DNA of 64,000 bases from Neobacillus sp. OS1-2 (GCF_030915505.1 NZ_CP133265.1:744001-808000), one strand, 5' to 3'. Numbered from the stretch's first letter, positions 1 through 8,063 are shown. The notes: generated by a model from the sequence alone, not told the origin. Made by a program: numbers and translations.

Positions 1-172
1 GACCGAAACCAACCAGCTGGTAATCGAAGAAGGCATGGTCTATACAATCGAACCAGGGATTTATGTGCCTAATGTGGCTGGCGTCCGAATTGAGGATGAT
101 ATTTATATTACCGCTGATGGGGCAAAGGTGTTAACCAAGTTTCCAAAGGAATTACAAATAATTAAATCATAA
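1..172 (+). CDS. Xaa-Pro peptidase (M24 family), C-terminal end only
   Basis: The window opens inside this gene; only the last 56 residues are present, read from base 2. The fragment holds two M24 metallopeptidase (pita-bread) motifs: an EPGIY stretch and a GVRIEDD stretch, each carrying a glutamate that in this family binds the dinuclear metal centre. The family removes N-terminal residues before proline or splits X-Pro dipeptides in the cytoplasm. The fragment cannot tell aminopeptidase P from prolidase. It is followed by an independent small RNA gene on the same strand, so transcription is not obviously shared downstream. Confidence 0.85.
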   Translation, partial: TETNQLVIEEGMVYTIEPGIYVPNVAGVRIEDDIYITADGAKVLTKFPKELQIIKS

Positions 173-189
173 TTTTACACTTATTTACA

Positions 190-218
190 TTGAACTCTTA
201 TCGATTTTGATGTAGTAT
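190..218 (+). promoter_or_regulatory. Sigma-A promoter of the orphan RNA
   Basis: A -35 box TTGAAC (190-195) and a -10 box TAGTAT (213-218) are separated by exactly 17 bases, predicting a start near base 225. No protein gene on this strand begins for about 2.3 kb, so the promoter seems to serve the structured RNA that follows. Confidence 0.6.
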
Positions 219-224
219 ACAAAT

Positions 225-467
225 ACAGGCTGCGTTGTACGTAATCATAATAAAGTTTTAACCTTTAAGCTGTAAAAGGGAGTTTAACTATCGAAGCCAG
301 AATGACAAGCCTCCGTCTATAAGACATGGAGGACATGCAGAAAGGTTTCTGAGAACACCCACTTTGAGGAGTGGTGGTTTAAAACTTTCTTATATTCACT
401 ACGGCAAATGCGGCTGTATAGGTAGTATTTCAACCCAACTTCATTTTGGAAGTTGGGTTTTGTTTTT
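225..467 (+). ncRNA. Orphan structured small RNA, about 240 nt, family not recognised
   Basis: This non-coding interval has its own promoter and an intrinsic terminator, and between them a string of hairpins: 262-279 (CCTTT/AAAGG), 310-332 (CCTCC and GTC pairing with GAC and GGAGG), 340-389 (GAAAG/CTTTC closing an inner CCCACT-type hairpin), 398-426 (ACTAC/GTAGT) and the terminator. Bases 252-261 can instead pair perfectly over 10 bp with 379-388, which would open the outer helix of the 340-389 hairpin, so two folds compete. I see no convincing reading frame with a ribosome binding site. It converges on ald, which lies on the other strand. A 6S-type RNA is one possibility by length and long-range pairing, but I could not match it to any known family by eye. 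Confidence 0.55.
432..467 (+). terminator. Terminator of the orphan RNA
   Basis: An 11-bp perfect stem (AACCCAACTTC with GAAGTTGGGTT) and a 6-base loop are followed by a T-rich tract. Confidence 0.85.
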
Positions 468-473
468 GATACA

Positions 474-506
474 TAAAAAGAAGAGGACCCGCATCCTCTT
501 CTTTTT
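474..506 (-). terminator. ald terminator
   Basis: A 13-bp perfect stem with a CCCGCA loop lies 8 bases past the ald stop codon. Its A-rich left arm gives the T-run in the minus direction. It is back to back with the RNA terminator, so the two convergent units are insulated. Confidence 0.8.
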
Positions 507-513
507 ACTTTTA

Positions 514-1632
514 TTATTTTGTTAACAATGTTTTCGTATCTTTAAACTCAACTCCATGTGCTTCGGCAACTGCTTGATAGGTCACATAGCCGTCGAGAGT
601 GTTGATTCCTTTTAACAATGCCTCATTATCTAAACAAGCCTTTTGGAAGCCTTTATTGGCAATTTGCAGCGCATATGGAACAGTCACATTTGTTAATGCA
701 ATCGTAGAAGTTCTTGGGACGGCACCAGGCATATTGGCCACAGCATAATGGACAACACCATGCTTTACATATGTTGGATGATCATGTGTGGTAATCCGGT
801 CGGTGGTTTCAAAAATTCCACCTTGGTCAATGGCAATATCCACCACAACACTGCCAGGCTTCATCGATTGAATCATCTCTTCACTGACTAGTCTTGGCGC
901 CTTTGCACCGGGGATTAACACAGCACCAATAACTAAATCAGATTCCTTAACCGCTTCAGCGATAGTAAAAGGATTAGACATTAATGTTGTCACATCGGAA
1001 CCGAATATATCATCTAATTGGCGAAGACGGTCCGGGTTTAAATCAATGATGGTAACCTTTGCACCCAAACCAATTGCCATTTTCGCTGCATTTGTACCTG
1101 CTACTCCGCCGCCAATAATGGTAACGACACCTCGTTGCACTCCTGGGACACCAGAGAGGAGAATTCCCTTGCCGCCGTAAACCTTTTCTAAAAATTGGGC
1201 ACCGACCTGAGCAGCCATCCTTCCAGCCACTTCACTCATAGGGGTCAATAATGGAAGAGTTCTATTCGCCAATTGGACGGTTTCATAGGCAATGCCAACT
1301 ACTTTATTATCAATTAGTGCCTTCGTTAATTCTGGCTCAGGCGCTAGGTGTAAATATGTAAATAATATTAACCCTTCACGAAAATATTGATATTCAGTTG
1401 GGATCGGTTCTTTTACCTTCATAACCATATCCATTGACCATGCTTCCTTAGCAGTTTCCACCAGCATCGCGCCTGCAGTACTATAGTCTTCATCCAAAAA
1501 GCCTGAACCAAGCCCTGCTCCTATTTCAATAAAAACCTCATGACCAAAGTTCACCAAATTTGTCACTCCGGCTGGTGTCATTGCTACACGGTTTTCATTA
1601 TTTTTGATTTCTTTTGGTACCCCAATCCGCAT
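514..1632 (-). CDS. ald: Alanine dehydrogenase
   Basis: Ald reversibly deaminates L-alanine to pyruvate and ammonium with NAD in the cytoplasm; in Bacillus it supports growth on alanine and sporulation. The 372-residue length is typical. The N-terminal signature [10 protein letters not shown], the catalytic lysine in VKEP (K74), the histidine in LHLAPE (H95), the Rossmann glycine loop [10 protein letters not shown] near residue 173, and the [10 protein letters not shown] stretch with the catalytic aspartate near 270 are all present. The ATG at 1632 follows a GGAGG at 7 bases. It is apparently monocistronic: it has its own promoter (-10 TATAAT at 1681-1686) and terminator. Nothing about it looks broken. 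Confidence 0.97.
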   Translation of the reverse strand: MRIGVPKEIKNNENRVAMTPAGVTNLVNFGHEVFIEIGAGLGSGFLDEDYSTAGAMLVETAKEAWSMDMVMKVKEPIPTEYQYFREGLILFTYLHLAPEPELTKALIDNKVVGIAYETVQLANRTLPLLTPMSEVAGRMAAQVGAQFLEKVYGGKGILLSGVPGVQRGVVTIIGGGVAGTNAAKMAIGLGAKVTIIDLNPDRLRQLDDIFGSDVTTLMSNPFTIAEAVKESDLVIGAVLIPGAKAPRLVSEEMIQSMKPGSVVVDIAIDQGGIFETTDRITTHDHPTYVKHGVVHYAVANMPGAVPRTSTIALTNVTVPYALQIANKGFQKACLDNEALLKGINTLDGYVTYQAVAEAHGVEFKDTKTLLTK

Positions 1633-1680
1633 GCACTTACCTCCAATTAATATCCTTAATAGAAAGACCTATATACCTTT

Positions 1681-1710
1681 ATTATATCCGTTATTACCAG
1701 GAAAATGAAA
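1681..1710 (-). promoter_or_regulatory. Probable ald promoter
   Basis: On the minus strand a perfect TATAAT (1681-1686) lies 18 bases downstream of a weak TTTCAT -35 (1705-1710), about 50 bases ahead of the ald start codon. No cre or other operator was recognised next to it. Confidence 0.5.
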
Positions 1711-1780
1711 TAATGGAGAATCTTTATGAATCATTATCCGAAGAGCCTTACCCAGTGGGCAAAGCTCATTTCATAACCTG

Positions 1781-2071
1781 TTAATAATAATAAGGGTACG
1801 GAAATGGGTACCCGTAATATGGATATGGATATCCATACGGAGCAGCTAATAATGCACCGGTTGCTACCCCACCCAGAAACGGCAGCCCGTATCCAAAACC
1901 TGGGCGACCATACCCGAAGCCCGGTCTTCCAAATCCGTAGTGCCCGTACCCGTGGCCGAATCCACCGTGTCCATAACCACCGCCATGGCCAAAGCCGCCG
2001 TGACCAACGCCGCCATGGCCATGAACCCTCTCATCAAAGTTAATAGGCATCCCATACATTTCGGTATTCAT
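1781..2071 (-). CDS. Gly/His/Tyr-rich small protein, possible spore-coat-like protein
   Basis: This 96-residue protein is mostly Gly, His, Tyr, Phe and Pro. After a short normal N-terminus (MNTEMYGMPINFDERV) come repeated HGG and GHG steps, then two GFGRP/GFGYGRP units, a short hydrophobic stretch (GGVATGALLAAP), and a Tyr/Pro-rich tail ending in YYY. There is a GGAG ribosome binding site about 8 bases before the ATG. The composition resembles known Bacillus coat or crust proteins such as YeeK, but composition alone is weak evidence and I recognise no domain. His-rich repeats could also bind metal. It lies alone between ald and a 52-aa gene, on the same strand as both. Frames on the opposite strand here are low-complexity shadows. 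Confidence 0.7.
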   Translation of the reverse strand: MNTEMYGMPINFDERVHGHGGVGHGGFGHGGGYGHGGFGHGYGHYGFGRPGFGYGRPGFGYGLPFLGGVATGALLAAPYGYPYPYYGYPFPYPYYY

Positions 2072-2218
2072 TTTGTTTCTCCTCGCTTCACTTAGGTTTA
2101 CACTTTTCTATTTAAATGAACTTTACACCTTAAGAATATGCATGATTGAAAACAAATTCTTGGGCAAACGCCCTGTATGACTGAATTTCTTAGACAAATA
2201 ACTATACGTTCCACAAGA

Positions 2219-2248
2219 AAAGACTGTCCCATGTTTAGGACAGTCTTT
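2219..2248 (-). terminator. Terminator of the 52-aa gene
   Basis: An 11-bp perfect stem (AAAGACTGTCC with GGACAGTCTTT) and an 8-base loop lie 20 bases beyond the stop codon at 2268. In the minus direction the arm ends in TTT and then TCTTG, so the T-run is short. Confidence 0.65.
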
Positions 2249-2267
2249 CCTATTTGTTTACATGTAC

Positions 2268-2426
2268 CTAGTCCTCAGCTGCTGCATAATCCTCGCTGTC
2301 AGCTAAAGCCGTTCCTTCCCCCATAAAACCACTATTATAGGAATTCATAATTTGTTCACTTACCTCATTTAGACCTTGTTCATCATATTCAAAAGAATAT
2401 TTGTTATTTGGATCCCGCTTTTCCAT
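2268..2426 (-). CDS. Small acidic protein, 52 aa, possibly YozQ/DUF4025-like
   Basis: A short frame begins at an ATG (2424-2426) that follows a GGAAGGGG purine tract at about 9 bases, and ends in TAG at 2268. The product starts MEKRDPNNKYSFEYDEQGLN and ends in an acidic ADSEDYAAAED tail; there is no signal peptide or membrane segment. The central VSEQIMNSYNSGFMGEG stretch faintly recalls the small DUF4025 (YozQ-type) proteins of Bacillus, but that resemblance is from memory and weak. The good ribosome binding site and the terminator close behind it support a real gene. It has no obvious operon partner. Confidence 0.6.
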   Translation of the reverse strand: MEKRDPNNKYSFEYDEQGLNEVSEQIMNSYNSGFMGEGTALADSEDYAAAED

Positions 2427-2530
2427 CGTGGCATTCCCCTTCCTTTGTAAGTTACTTCATTATTGTTCGAAAAATTGCAACAGTTATACGTTGTTAAATA
2501 TTGTATAATCAGGGTAAGGAGATGATAATC

Positions 2531-2989
2531 ATGGGACTTAAATATCAAAATATTTTAGTCGCAATTGATGGATCAAAGGAAGCAGATTGGGCATTTCAAA
2601 AGGGGATTGAAATCGCAAAGCGAAATCAAGCGGGACTCTTATTAGTTCATGTGATTGACACAAGGTCGTTTGCCTTAATTGAAGCCTATGATACTGTTAT
2701 TGGTGATCGGGCAGAAACACTTGCAAAGGAAATGCTTGAAAATTATCATAAGCAAGCTGTGGATGCGGGGTTAACAAATGTCCAATACGAAATTGAATTT
2801 GGCTCACCTAAAATACGAATTCCAAGAGATATAGCTAAAAAACACAAGGTGGATTTAATTCTCTGCGGTGCCACTGGAATGAATGTAGTCGAAAGATTTT
2901 TCATTGGCAGTGTATCAGAACATATTGTTCGTTACGCTCCATGTGACGTTCTGATCGTTCGAACCAAAAAAGATATTGACGAAGAATAG
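2531..2989 (+). CDS. Universal stress protein, UspA family
   Basis: This is a cytoplasmic single-domain Usp protein of 152 residues. It starts with the usual beta strand ILVAIDGS and carries the nucleotide-binding signature G-2x-G-9x-G-S as GATGMNVVERFFIGS (residues 113-127), so it belongs to the ATP-binding group. The ATG at 2531 was chosen over an upstream TTG (2501) because AAGGAG (2516-2521) lies 9 bases before it. A TATAAT at 2504-2509 falls inside the longer frame and would be the -10 box of a very short leader. Such proteins form dimers and help survival under starvation or oxygen stress; the specific trigger is unknown here. A terminator follows directly, so it is likely monocistronic. 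Confidence 0.93.
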   Translation: MGLKYQNILVAIDGSKEADWAFQKGIEIAKRNQAGLLLVHVIDTRSFALIEAYDTVIGDRAETLAKEMLENYHKQAVDAGLTNVQYEIEFGSPKIRIPRDIAKKHKVDLILCGATGMNVVERFFIGSVSEHIVRYAPCDVLIVRTKKDIDEE

Positions 2990-3000
2990 ATAGCTGATTC

Positions 3001-3036
3001 ATGCACGGAGCCCTTTGCCCCGTGCATTTATTTTTC
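3001..3036 (+). terminator. Terminator of the universal stress gene
   Basis: An 8-bp perfect stem (ATGCACGG with CCGTGCAT) and an 11-base loop are followed by a T-rich run, 12 bases after the stop codon. Confidence 0.8.
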
Positions 3037-3114
3037 TATTACTAATAGGTTTCTCGTGTATGGCTAACGAAACTATAGTAAAATAAAGCAAAACAATAGC
3101 ATGGAGGCTTTCGA

Positions 3115-3426
3115 ATGATAGAGCATTTCGCTTTTGATCAACGTCTTGGTATTGCGATTCCTGATTTGACTATGGAATGGGATGAATATAGCGCGGAAAT
3201 ACAGCAGGAGATTCTGTTAACCTGGGAGCAAACCCGCGGTTCCATCCCTGACCGTATTGCTGAGCTCGAGGAGGAGATCAATGATAAACAAGCACAACTT
3301 TCAGATGAAAGTGATTTCCCACGCTCCTGTCAATTAAACTCTGAAATAGCGGATCTCGCTTCGATTATCAATGATTTATGGCTTTGGTACAGGGCAAACC
3401 AGGTAGTTAGCAAGGTACATCTATAA
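3115..3426 (+). CDS. Unrecognised acidic protein, 103 aa
   Basis: I do not recognise this family. The reading frame is well supported by a GGAGG 7 bases before the ATG and by a terminator immediately after the stop. The protein is acidic and soluble-looking, with no signal peptide. Residues about 48-62 (DRIAELEEEINDKQA) look like a short coiled coil or amphipathic helix, and a second helix runs through the DLASIIND region. The N-terminus (IPDLTMEWDEY) is Trp/Tyr-rich, as is the WLWYRAN stretch near the end. It is flanked by a stress protein upstream and moaB on the other strand, neither of which suggests a function. Confidence 0.7.
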   Translation: MIEHFAFDQRLGIAIPDLTMEWDEYSAEIQQEILLTWEQTRGSIPDRIAELEEEINDKQAQLSDESDFPRSCQLNSEIADLASIINDLWLWYRANQVVSKVHL

Positions 3427-3427
3427 G

Positions 3428-3454
3428 AAAAACTCCCCAATGCAGGGAGTTTTC
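3428..3454. terminator. Bidirectional terminator between the 103-aa gene and moaB
   Basis: A 9-bp perfect stem (AAAACTCCC with GGGAGTTTT) lies between the two convergent stop codons and can serve both strands. Confidence 0.75.
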
Positions 3455-3459
3455 GTTGT

Positions 3460-3972
3460 TTATATATCCTTTTTAATTTCCCTCACCACATGTCCAAGTT
3501 CAGGTAAGATTAACTTATTCATGGCCAATTTGACAGCTCCAGTTGAACCAGGTGTGGAGAATACAGCCTTATTTTTAACGACTCCGGCAATTGCTCTCGA
3601 AAGGATTGCGCTTGAGCCGATATCCTCTTGATAGCTTAGCATTCTGAACAATTCACCAAAACCAACGATTTCTTTTTCGAGAAGATTTTGTACGGTTTCA
3701 ATCGTTACATCACGCTTGGCAATTCCAGTGCCGCCATTTGTTAGGATGACATCAATATCCCCTCTTTCACAACCTTTTACAATTTCGTTTTGAATCTGTG
3801 CTGCTTCGTCCTTAACAATAACATAATCAACAATCGTATGCCCTGATCCTTCAAGCAGTGTAATCATCAGCTTACCGCTTTTGTCTGTTTCTTTATCTCT
3901 TGTATCACTAACTGTTATGACTTTACAGTGAACTGACTTTGGTGCTTCTTTTTTATGCTCTTGCGTACTCAT
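3460..3972 (-). CDS. moaB: Molybdenum cofactor biosynthesis protein MoaB
   Basis: This 170-residue MoaB/Mog-type protein would adenylylate molybdopterin in cofactor synthesis, although MoaB is often dispensable and its exact role in Bacillus is uncertain. The MPT-binding signatures are present: LTNGGTGIAKRD around residues 77-88 and PGSTGAVKLAMNKLILPELG near the C-terminus. The N-terminal Lys/His-rich extension (STQEHKKEAPKS) is common in Bacillus MoaB. A GAGGAG lies about 8 bases before the ATG. It begins only 2 bases after the stop codon of the EcsC-family gene, so the two are co-transcribed. Confidence 0.94.
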   Translation of the reverse strand: MSTQEHKKEAPKSVHCKVITVSDTRDKETDKSGKLMITLLEGSGHTIVDYVIVKDEAAQIQNEIVKGCERGDIDVILTNGGTGIAKRDVTIETVQNLLEKEIVGFGELFRMLSYQEDIGSSAILSRAIAGVVKNKAVFSTPGSTGAVKLAMNKLILPELGHVVREIKKDI

Positions 3973-3974
3973 CG

Positions 3975-4811
3975 TTAAAACTCCTCTTTTTCCTTGAGAT
4001 AACGAAGTTGATAATACCTATGCGCAACATCCGTTACTTTTCTCGTTAATTGATAATTAGCCCCCGCCCCTATTGCCATGCTGATTAGCGGGATCCCCTG
4101 AATGACCTTTTTTCGAAACAGAGCAATGACCATAGCTTTTAATAATTGCTGAACCGGCTGTTCCAGCCAAGTGATATCGGTAATCTGCTCGTTCCCTTGA
4201 TAAAAATATGACTCATCATTTTCGGCTAAATCCGCCATTAACGAGTTCCATCCCTTTATTTGAATTCGTGGCGGTAACGTCGCCGTATGAAAAACCTTTA
4301 ATGATGTCATCATTTCATAGGGGGTATTCACTTCAAAACCGTAGGTCATGGCAATTAATTGAACGATTCTTAAATTAATGACCGCCATCGCCGGAATATC
4401 TGCCCCTAAGAGAAGCGTGCCTCCAGTCCCTGCAAGTCCCCCTTGGGCAAACGAATATAAACGGTGCCTCGCTATTTGCTGCTCTGCTATGTATTGTAAT
4501 TGGTCAATCGTTAAGTTTCTTATATCCGCTATTTCTTCGATATCTTTACTAAAAATTCTTCCTGACGTAAGAATTCTTTCCTTTGCGTCCATTTGAAGCT
4601 GTGAGCCTTGAATCATCCCATGTAAATGAAATAACCATGTATCAATAAGGGAAAAGAATTGTTGTTGCACCTTTTCAGGCAGTAACAAAAAAGAACGTTC
4701 TAAATATTTTTCATACGTTAATTGAAACTCATTTGCCTCGTAATTTAGTAACTTTTCTTCCCATAAGCGTATTTCATTTAAGACACTTGCTTCCCGTTCT
4801 GTCAATGGCAT
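3975..4811 (-). CDS. EcsC family protein
   Basis: This 278-residue protein matches the EcsC family, named after the third gene of the Bacillus ecs transporter locus, whose biochemical role is unknown. Features seen are the N-terminal ERE...WE helix, a glycine-rich hydrophobic centre (QGGLAGTGGTLLLGADIP, about residues 123-140) typical of the family, a following amphipathic segment (NLRIVQLIAMTYGFEV), and a second Gly/Ala stretch (ISMAIGAGANYQLTRKV) near the C-terminus. The glycine-rich stretches suggest membrane association rather than classical transmembrane helices. It leads a two-gene unit with moaB. The ackA terminator lies upstream, so it needs its own promoter, which I could not pick out. 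Confidence 0.8.
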   Translation of the reverse strand: MPLTEREASVLNEIRLWEEKLLNYEANEFQLTYEKYLERSFLLLPEKVQQQFFSLIDTWLFHLHGMIQGSQLQMDAKERILTSGRIFSKDIEEIADIRNLTIDQLQYIAEQQIARHRLYSFAQGGLAGTGGTLLLGADIPAMAVINLRIVQLIAMTYGFEVNTPYEMMTSLKVFHTATLPPRIQIKGWNSLMADLAENDESYFYQGNEQITDITWLEQPVQQLLKAMVIALFRKKVIQGIPLISMAIGAGANYQLTRKVTDVAHRYYQLRYLKEKEEF

Positions 4812-4871
4812 CTATTCTGACCTCCTCCGGCTACATTTCTTTTTCCAGTATATCACAAAAAAATTAGACTT

Positions 4872-4912
4872 AAAAAAGGCAAAAGCCATTTAAAATAGCT
4901 TTTGCCTTTTTT
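4872..4912 (-). terminator. ackA terminator
   Basis: A 15-bp perfect stem (A6-GGCAAAAGC with its complement) sits just past the ackA stop, with T-runs in both directions. This is one of the strongest terminators in the window. Confidence 0.88.
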
Positions 4913-4915
4913 AGA

Positions 4916-6112
4916 TTATGAACGTGTTCCTGCTAAACGAACAACGTCCCGAGCAATCATGACTTCCTCATTTGTCGGAATGATAATAACTTTAACCGGC
5001 GAATGCGGATAGTTAATGAATGCTTCTTCGCCCCTCACCTTATTTAGAGCGGGATCCCAATAAACGCCCATAAATTCAAGACCTTTAAGAACATTTTCTC
5101 TAATCGTGTCACTATTTTCACCGATTCCGGCAGTGAAAATAATCGCGTCAACACCGAACATACGTGAAGCATAGGAACCAATGTATTTATGGATTCGATT
5201 AGCAAACACATCCAATGCCAGCTGTGCTCGTTCATTACCCTTATTCGCTTCGATTTCAATATCTCGAAGATCGCTAGAGAAGCCGGAAACGGCTAACATA
5301 CCGCTCTTTTTGTTCAATACGTCTAGAACTTCTTCTGCGGTTTTACCGGTTTTCTCCATGATATATGGAATAAGTGCCGGGTCAATATTACCTGAACGGG
5401 TACCCATTGTGACCCCTGCAAGTGGTGTAAAGCCCATCGAGGTATCAATTGATTTTCCACCTTCAATGGCCGCAATACTTGCACCGTTCCCTAAGTGACA
5501 TGAGATTAAACGAAGCTGTTCAACGGGGCGTCCCAATAGTTCAGCTGCACGCTGGGAAACATATTTATGGCTTGTGCCATGGAAGCCATACTTCCTGATT
5601 CCATATTCTTTGTAGTATTCAAATGGCAGACTGTATAAATAAGAACTTTCCGGCATCGTTTGATGAAAGGCTGTATCAAAAACAGCAATAGCTGGGACAT
5701 CAGGAAGTACCCGCCTAAATGCCTTAATCCCTGTTGCATTTGCTGGGTTGTGCAATGGTGCAAGCTCCGATAGCTTTTCAATCTTGTTAAGTACTTCATC
5801 CGTAATAAGAGCTGAATCATCGAAAGTTTCTCCTCCGTGGACAACACGGTGACCGATTCCATCAATTTCAGTTAAGGATTTAATGATGCCTAATGTAGTT
5901 AATTTATCTAGCAGCATTTGTACCGCGACTTCATGGTCTGGAATATCAATAATTTCTTGGATCTTTTCCCCATTGGCCGTGATAGTAAAAATTGAATCAT
6001 TAAGACCAATTCTTTCAATTAGCCCTTTTGTAATAACTTCTTCACTTGGCATTTCAAATAATTGAAATTTTAAAGAAGAACTTCCCGCATTAATTGCAAT
6101 GATTTTTGCCAT
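4916..6112 (-). CDS. ackA: Acetate kinase
   Basis: AckA converts acetyl phosphate and ADP to acetate and ATP, the last step of overflow acetate production. The 398-residue length is typical. The N-terminal signature [13 protein letters not shown], the GHRVVHGGE block, the phosphate-binding [12 protein letters not shown] loop, and [19 protein letters not shown] are intact. I set the start at 6112 because an AAAGGAG lies 10 bases upstream; a longer frame from 6142 would run through that site and gives an atypical N-terminus. It has its own strong terminator. A candidate CcpA activation site lies upstream of the promoter, consistent with glucose-induced acetate excretion in Bacillus. Confidence 0.97.
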   Translation of the reverse strand: MAKIIAINAGSSSLKFQLFEMPSEEVITKGLIERIGLNDSIFTITANGEKIQEIIDIPDHEVAVQMLLDKLTTLGIIKSLTEIDGIGHRVVHGGETFDDSALITDEVLNKIEKLSELAPLHNPANATGIKAFRRVLPDVPAIAVFDTAFHQTMPESSYLYSLPFEYYKEYGIRKYGFHGTSHKYVSQRAAELLGRPVEQLRLISCHLGNGASIAAIEGGKSIDTSMGFTPLAGVTMGTRSGNIDPALIPYIMEKTGKTAEEVLDVLNKKSGMLAVSGFSSDLRDIEIEANKGNERAQLALDVFANRIHKYIGSYASRMFGVDAIIFTAGIGENSDTIRENVLKGLEFMGVYWDPALNKVRGEEAFINYPHSPVKVIIIPTNEEVMIARDVVRLAGTRS

Positions 6113-6215
6113 TTTGCTACCGCTCCTTTTATATAACAACATCGATTTAGGATGTGATTCGAATAGTACACCTTATTTTGTGCAAACCAACCTTGTTTAT
6201 TTCCCTCAATTCCTC

Positions 6216-6244
6216 ATTTAATCACTGAAAATCGGACTTTTCAA
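6216..6244 (-). promoter_or_regulatory. Probable ackA promoter
   Basis: On the minus strand TTGAAA (6239-6244) and TTAAAT (6216-6221) are separated by 17 bases. The predicted start near 6209 leaves a leader of about 97 nt. The -10 box matches at four of six positions. Confidence 0.5.
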
Positions 6245-6257
6245 GGGATATTTCCAG

Positions 6258-6271
6258 TGGTAGCGGTTCCA
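6258..6271. promoter_or_regulatory. Candidate CcpA (cre) site upstream of ackA
   Basis: TGGTAGCGGTTCCA fits the cre consensus TGWNANCGNTNWCA at all but the two W positions and keeps the central CG and the palindromic TG/CA ends. Its centre is about 56 bases upstream of the predicted ackA start, the placement known for CcpA activation of ackA in B. subtilis. Confidence 0.5.
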
Positions 6272-6322
6272 ATGCAAATGTTCATATATTCACAGTTTTC
6301 TTACTCTTGTAACCCAAAACAA

Positions 6323-6361
6323 AAAGGATAAAACCGGTAATCAAAACCAGCTTTATCCTTT
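6323..6361 (-). terminator. ytxK terminator
   Basis: The 10-bp stem TTTATCCTTT/AAAGGATAAA overlaps the ytxK stop codon and is followed on the minus strand by a short T-run. Confidence 0.65.
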
Positions 6362-7336
6362 ACTATCTTGAAACCATTTTTCAATTTTGGCTAATATTTT
6401 ATCCATTGCAACAGCGCTTGACAGACTTGGTAAATGCACGAGTAATGCTTCCTTTGGCGGCTTGACATTTTCCCCTTTTTTCTGTAAAACCAAAATACTT
6501 TTAGCCGATTGTTTATTTTTAAACATGGTCGTCGGTAATTGAAGCAAGCCCTGGATAATCAGATTTTCCTTGATAAATTCATGAAGCTGAGGTGCCTGTT
6601 CACTTTCAAACAAACCATTGGGAATGAGGAAGAATAAGTATCCTCCCGGTTTGGTATGTTTCACACTTTGTTCAATAAATAAATGATGAGCATACGAGTG
6701 GCCCTTCGAAGCTTTTAATTGATAATCTTCCGCTCTTATATCATTGGGATAGAAGCCAATCGGTAAATCGGCAATGACAGCATCAACAGGATCGATAAAC
6801 AAAGGCTCCAAACTATCTTGATTGAAAAACTCAACAGGATGCTGCTGTAAATTTGCATTTACGTAGGCAAGCTTAATTAAAATATCGTCAATCTCGGTAC
6901 CAATCGCGGTAATATTTTTATGTACGTGGTTTAAAACGGTTGTAACTAAATTCCCTGTTCCAACAGCAGGGTCCAGGAGGCGGAATGATGGCTGCTTAAC
7001 AAATCGTTCCACTAAATAGCCTATTAGCATCCCTACAGAATCCGGAGTCATCTGGTGGTTAGGCTGGACATTTTCCTTCATCCCTTTTAAGATCACAAGC
7101 TGATAGGCTTTACGAATATCCTCATTTGAATATTTAACCAGGTGTATTTCTTCATATACCTTCTTAAGCCTTTTCAGCGTGAGCTCACTTAACTCATCTT
7201 GAAGAATGGCGCCCTGAAATAGATTTTCCCCTGTATCTGCAAGTGCCTCAAGGTAACTGTAGGATAATTCCTCTTGTAAAATAAGTGCTGTTTCATTAAA
7301 TAGTGTAAATAACTGTTCAACCGGAGACAGTTTCAT
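6353..7336 (-). CDS. ytxK: Class I SAM-dependent methyltransferase YtxK
   Basis: This 327-residue protein resembles the N6-adenine DNA methylase fold. It has a SAM-binding glycine motif (DPAVGTGNLVTTVLNH, about residues 121-136), an acidic E-I-D at the end of the next strand, and ADLPIGFYP in the place of the catalytic NPPY/DPPY motif. The altered motif IV (DLPIGFYP) means DNA methylation should not be assumed. The N-terminal 100 residues are helical, as in type I HsdM-like enzymes, but there is no specificity subunit nearby. It lies between tpx and ackA as in B. subtilis, where the substrate is also unknown. It has its own ribosome binding site and terminator. Confidence 0.9.
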   Translation of the reverse strand: MKLSPVEQLFTLFNETALILQEELSYSYLEALADTGENLFQGAILQDELSELTLKRLKKVYEEIHLVKYSNEDIRKAYQLVILKGMKENVQPNHQMTPDSVGMLIGYLVERFVKQPSFRLLDPAVGTGNLVTTVLNHVHKNITAIGTEIDDILIKLAYVNANLQQHPVEFFNQDSLEPLFIDPVDAVIADLPIGFYPNDIRAEDYQLKASKGHSYAHHLFIEQSVKHTKPGGYLFFLIPNGLFESEQAPQLHEFIKENLIIQGLLQLPTTMFKNKQSAKSILVLQKKGENVKPPKEALLVHLPSLSSAVAMDKILAKIEKWFQDSKG

Positions 7337-7402
7337 TATTTCCCCTCCACTCCTAAATTTCCTTATTTATTCTATACGAGTATGTATTTTTTAAACAAGT
7401 AT

Positions 7403-7431
7403 AAAGGCCTCGCTTTAGAGCCGAGGCCTTT
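7403..7431 (-). terminator. tpx terminator
   Basis: A 10-bp perfect stem (AAAGGCCTCG with its complement) with a short loop lies 14 bases beyond the tpx stop. Confidence 0.75.
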
Positions 7432-7444
7432 TAAAGATTTATAA

Positions 7445-7945
7445 TTATTTTGCCGCTTTTGCAGCTTCAATTGCAGCTTCGTAGTTTGGATGGTTCGTTG
7501 CTTCGCTAACATACTCGACGTAAGTCACGGTATCATTCGAGTCAACAACAAAAACCGCGCGAGCTAATAAGCGTAATTCTTGGATTGCAACCCCATATGC
7601 TTCTCCAAAAGATAAATCGCGGTGATCAGAAAGTGTTTGAACATTTTCAATGCCGCTTGCCGCACACCAGCGTTTTTGTGCAAATGGTAAGTCCACACTT
7701 ACTGTTAAAATTTTTACATTACCTAAGCCGTTTGCTTCTTCATTGAAACGGCGTGTTTCTGCATCACATACGCCTGTATCCAAAGAAGGTACAGAAGAGA
7801 TTAGACGAACTTGACCTTTTGTATTTTCTAACGTTACTTCCGATAGATCATTTGCAAGTACAGTAAAGTTTGGAGCTTTGTCCCCAACCTTCACTTCACT
7901 TCCTAACAAGGTAATCGCATTTCCTTTAAATGTTACATTTGCCAT
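7445..7945 (-). CDS. tpx: Thiol peroxidase (atypical 2-Cys peroxiredoxin)
   Basis: Tpx reduces hydrogen peroxide and organic hydroperoxides using thioredoxin. The 166-residue protein has the peroxidatic cysteine in [14 protein letters not shown] (C60) and the resolving cysteine in KRWCAASG (C94), the pair that forms the intramolecular disulfide in this family. The start was placed at 7945 because AAAGGAGG precedes it at 9 bases; the longer frame to 7981 adds an unlikely basic stretch over that site. Neighbours ytxK and ytfJ on the same strand are separated by terminators, so it is probably expressed alone. Confidence 0.96.
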   Translation of the reverse strand: MANVTFKGNAITLLGSEVKVGDKAPNFTVLANDLSEVTLENTKGQVRLISSVPSLDTGVCDAETRRFNEEANGLGNVKILTVSVDLPFAQKRWCAASGIENVQTLSDHRDLSFGEAYGVAIQELRLLARAVFVVDSNDTVTYVEYVSEATNHPNYEAAIEAAKAAK

Positions 7946-8063
7946 TCTTTTCATCCTCCTTTGTCTTTTAAAGTCATCCACAATGAGATGAATTGACTTT
8001 AATATGTACAGTGTAAATATATCTTTTCAACAGTGTATTTGCAATTATTTAAACCTCAAGAAA

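Noticed and set aside
1743-1768. Hairpin GAGCTTTGCCC/GGGTAAGGCTC after the Gly/His/Tyr-rich gene as terminator
   Set aside because: The stem pairs only with G-U wobble and no T-run follows on the minus strand.
5506-5865. Frames on the minus strand inside ackA
   Set aside because: Shadow of ackA in another frame; no independent signals.
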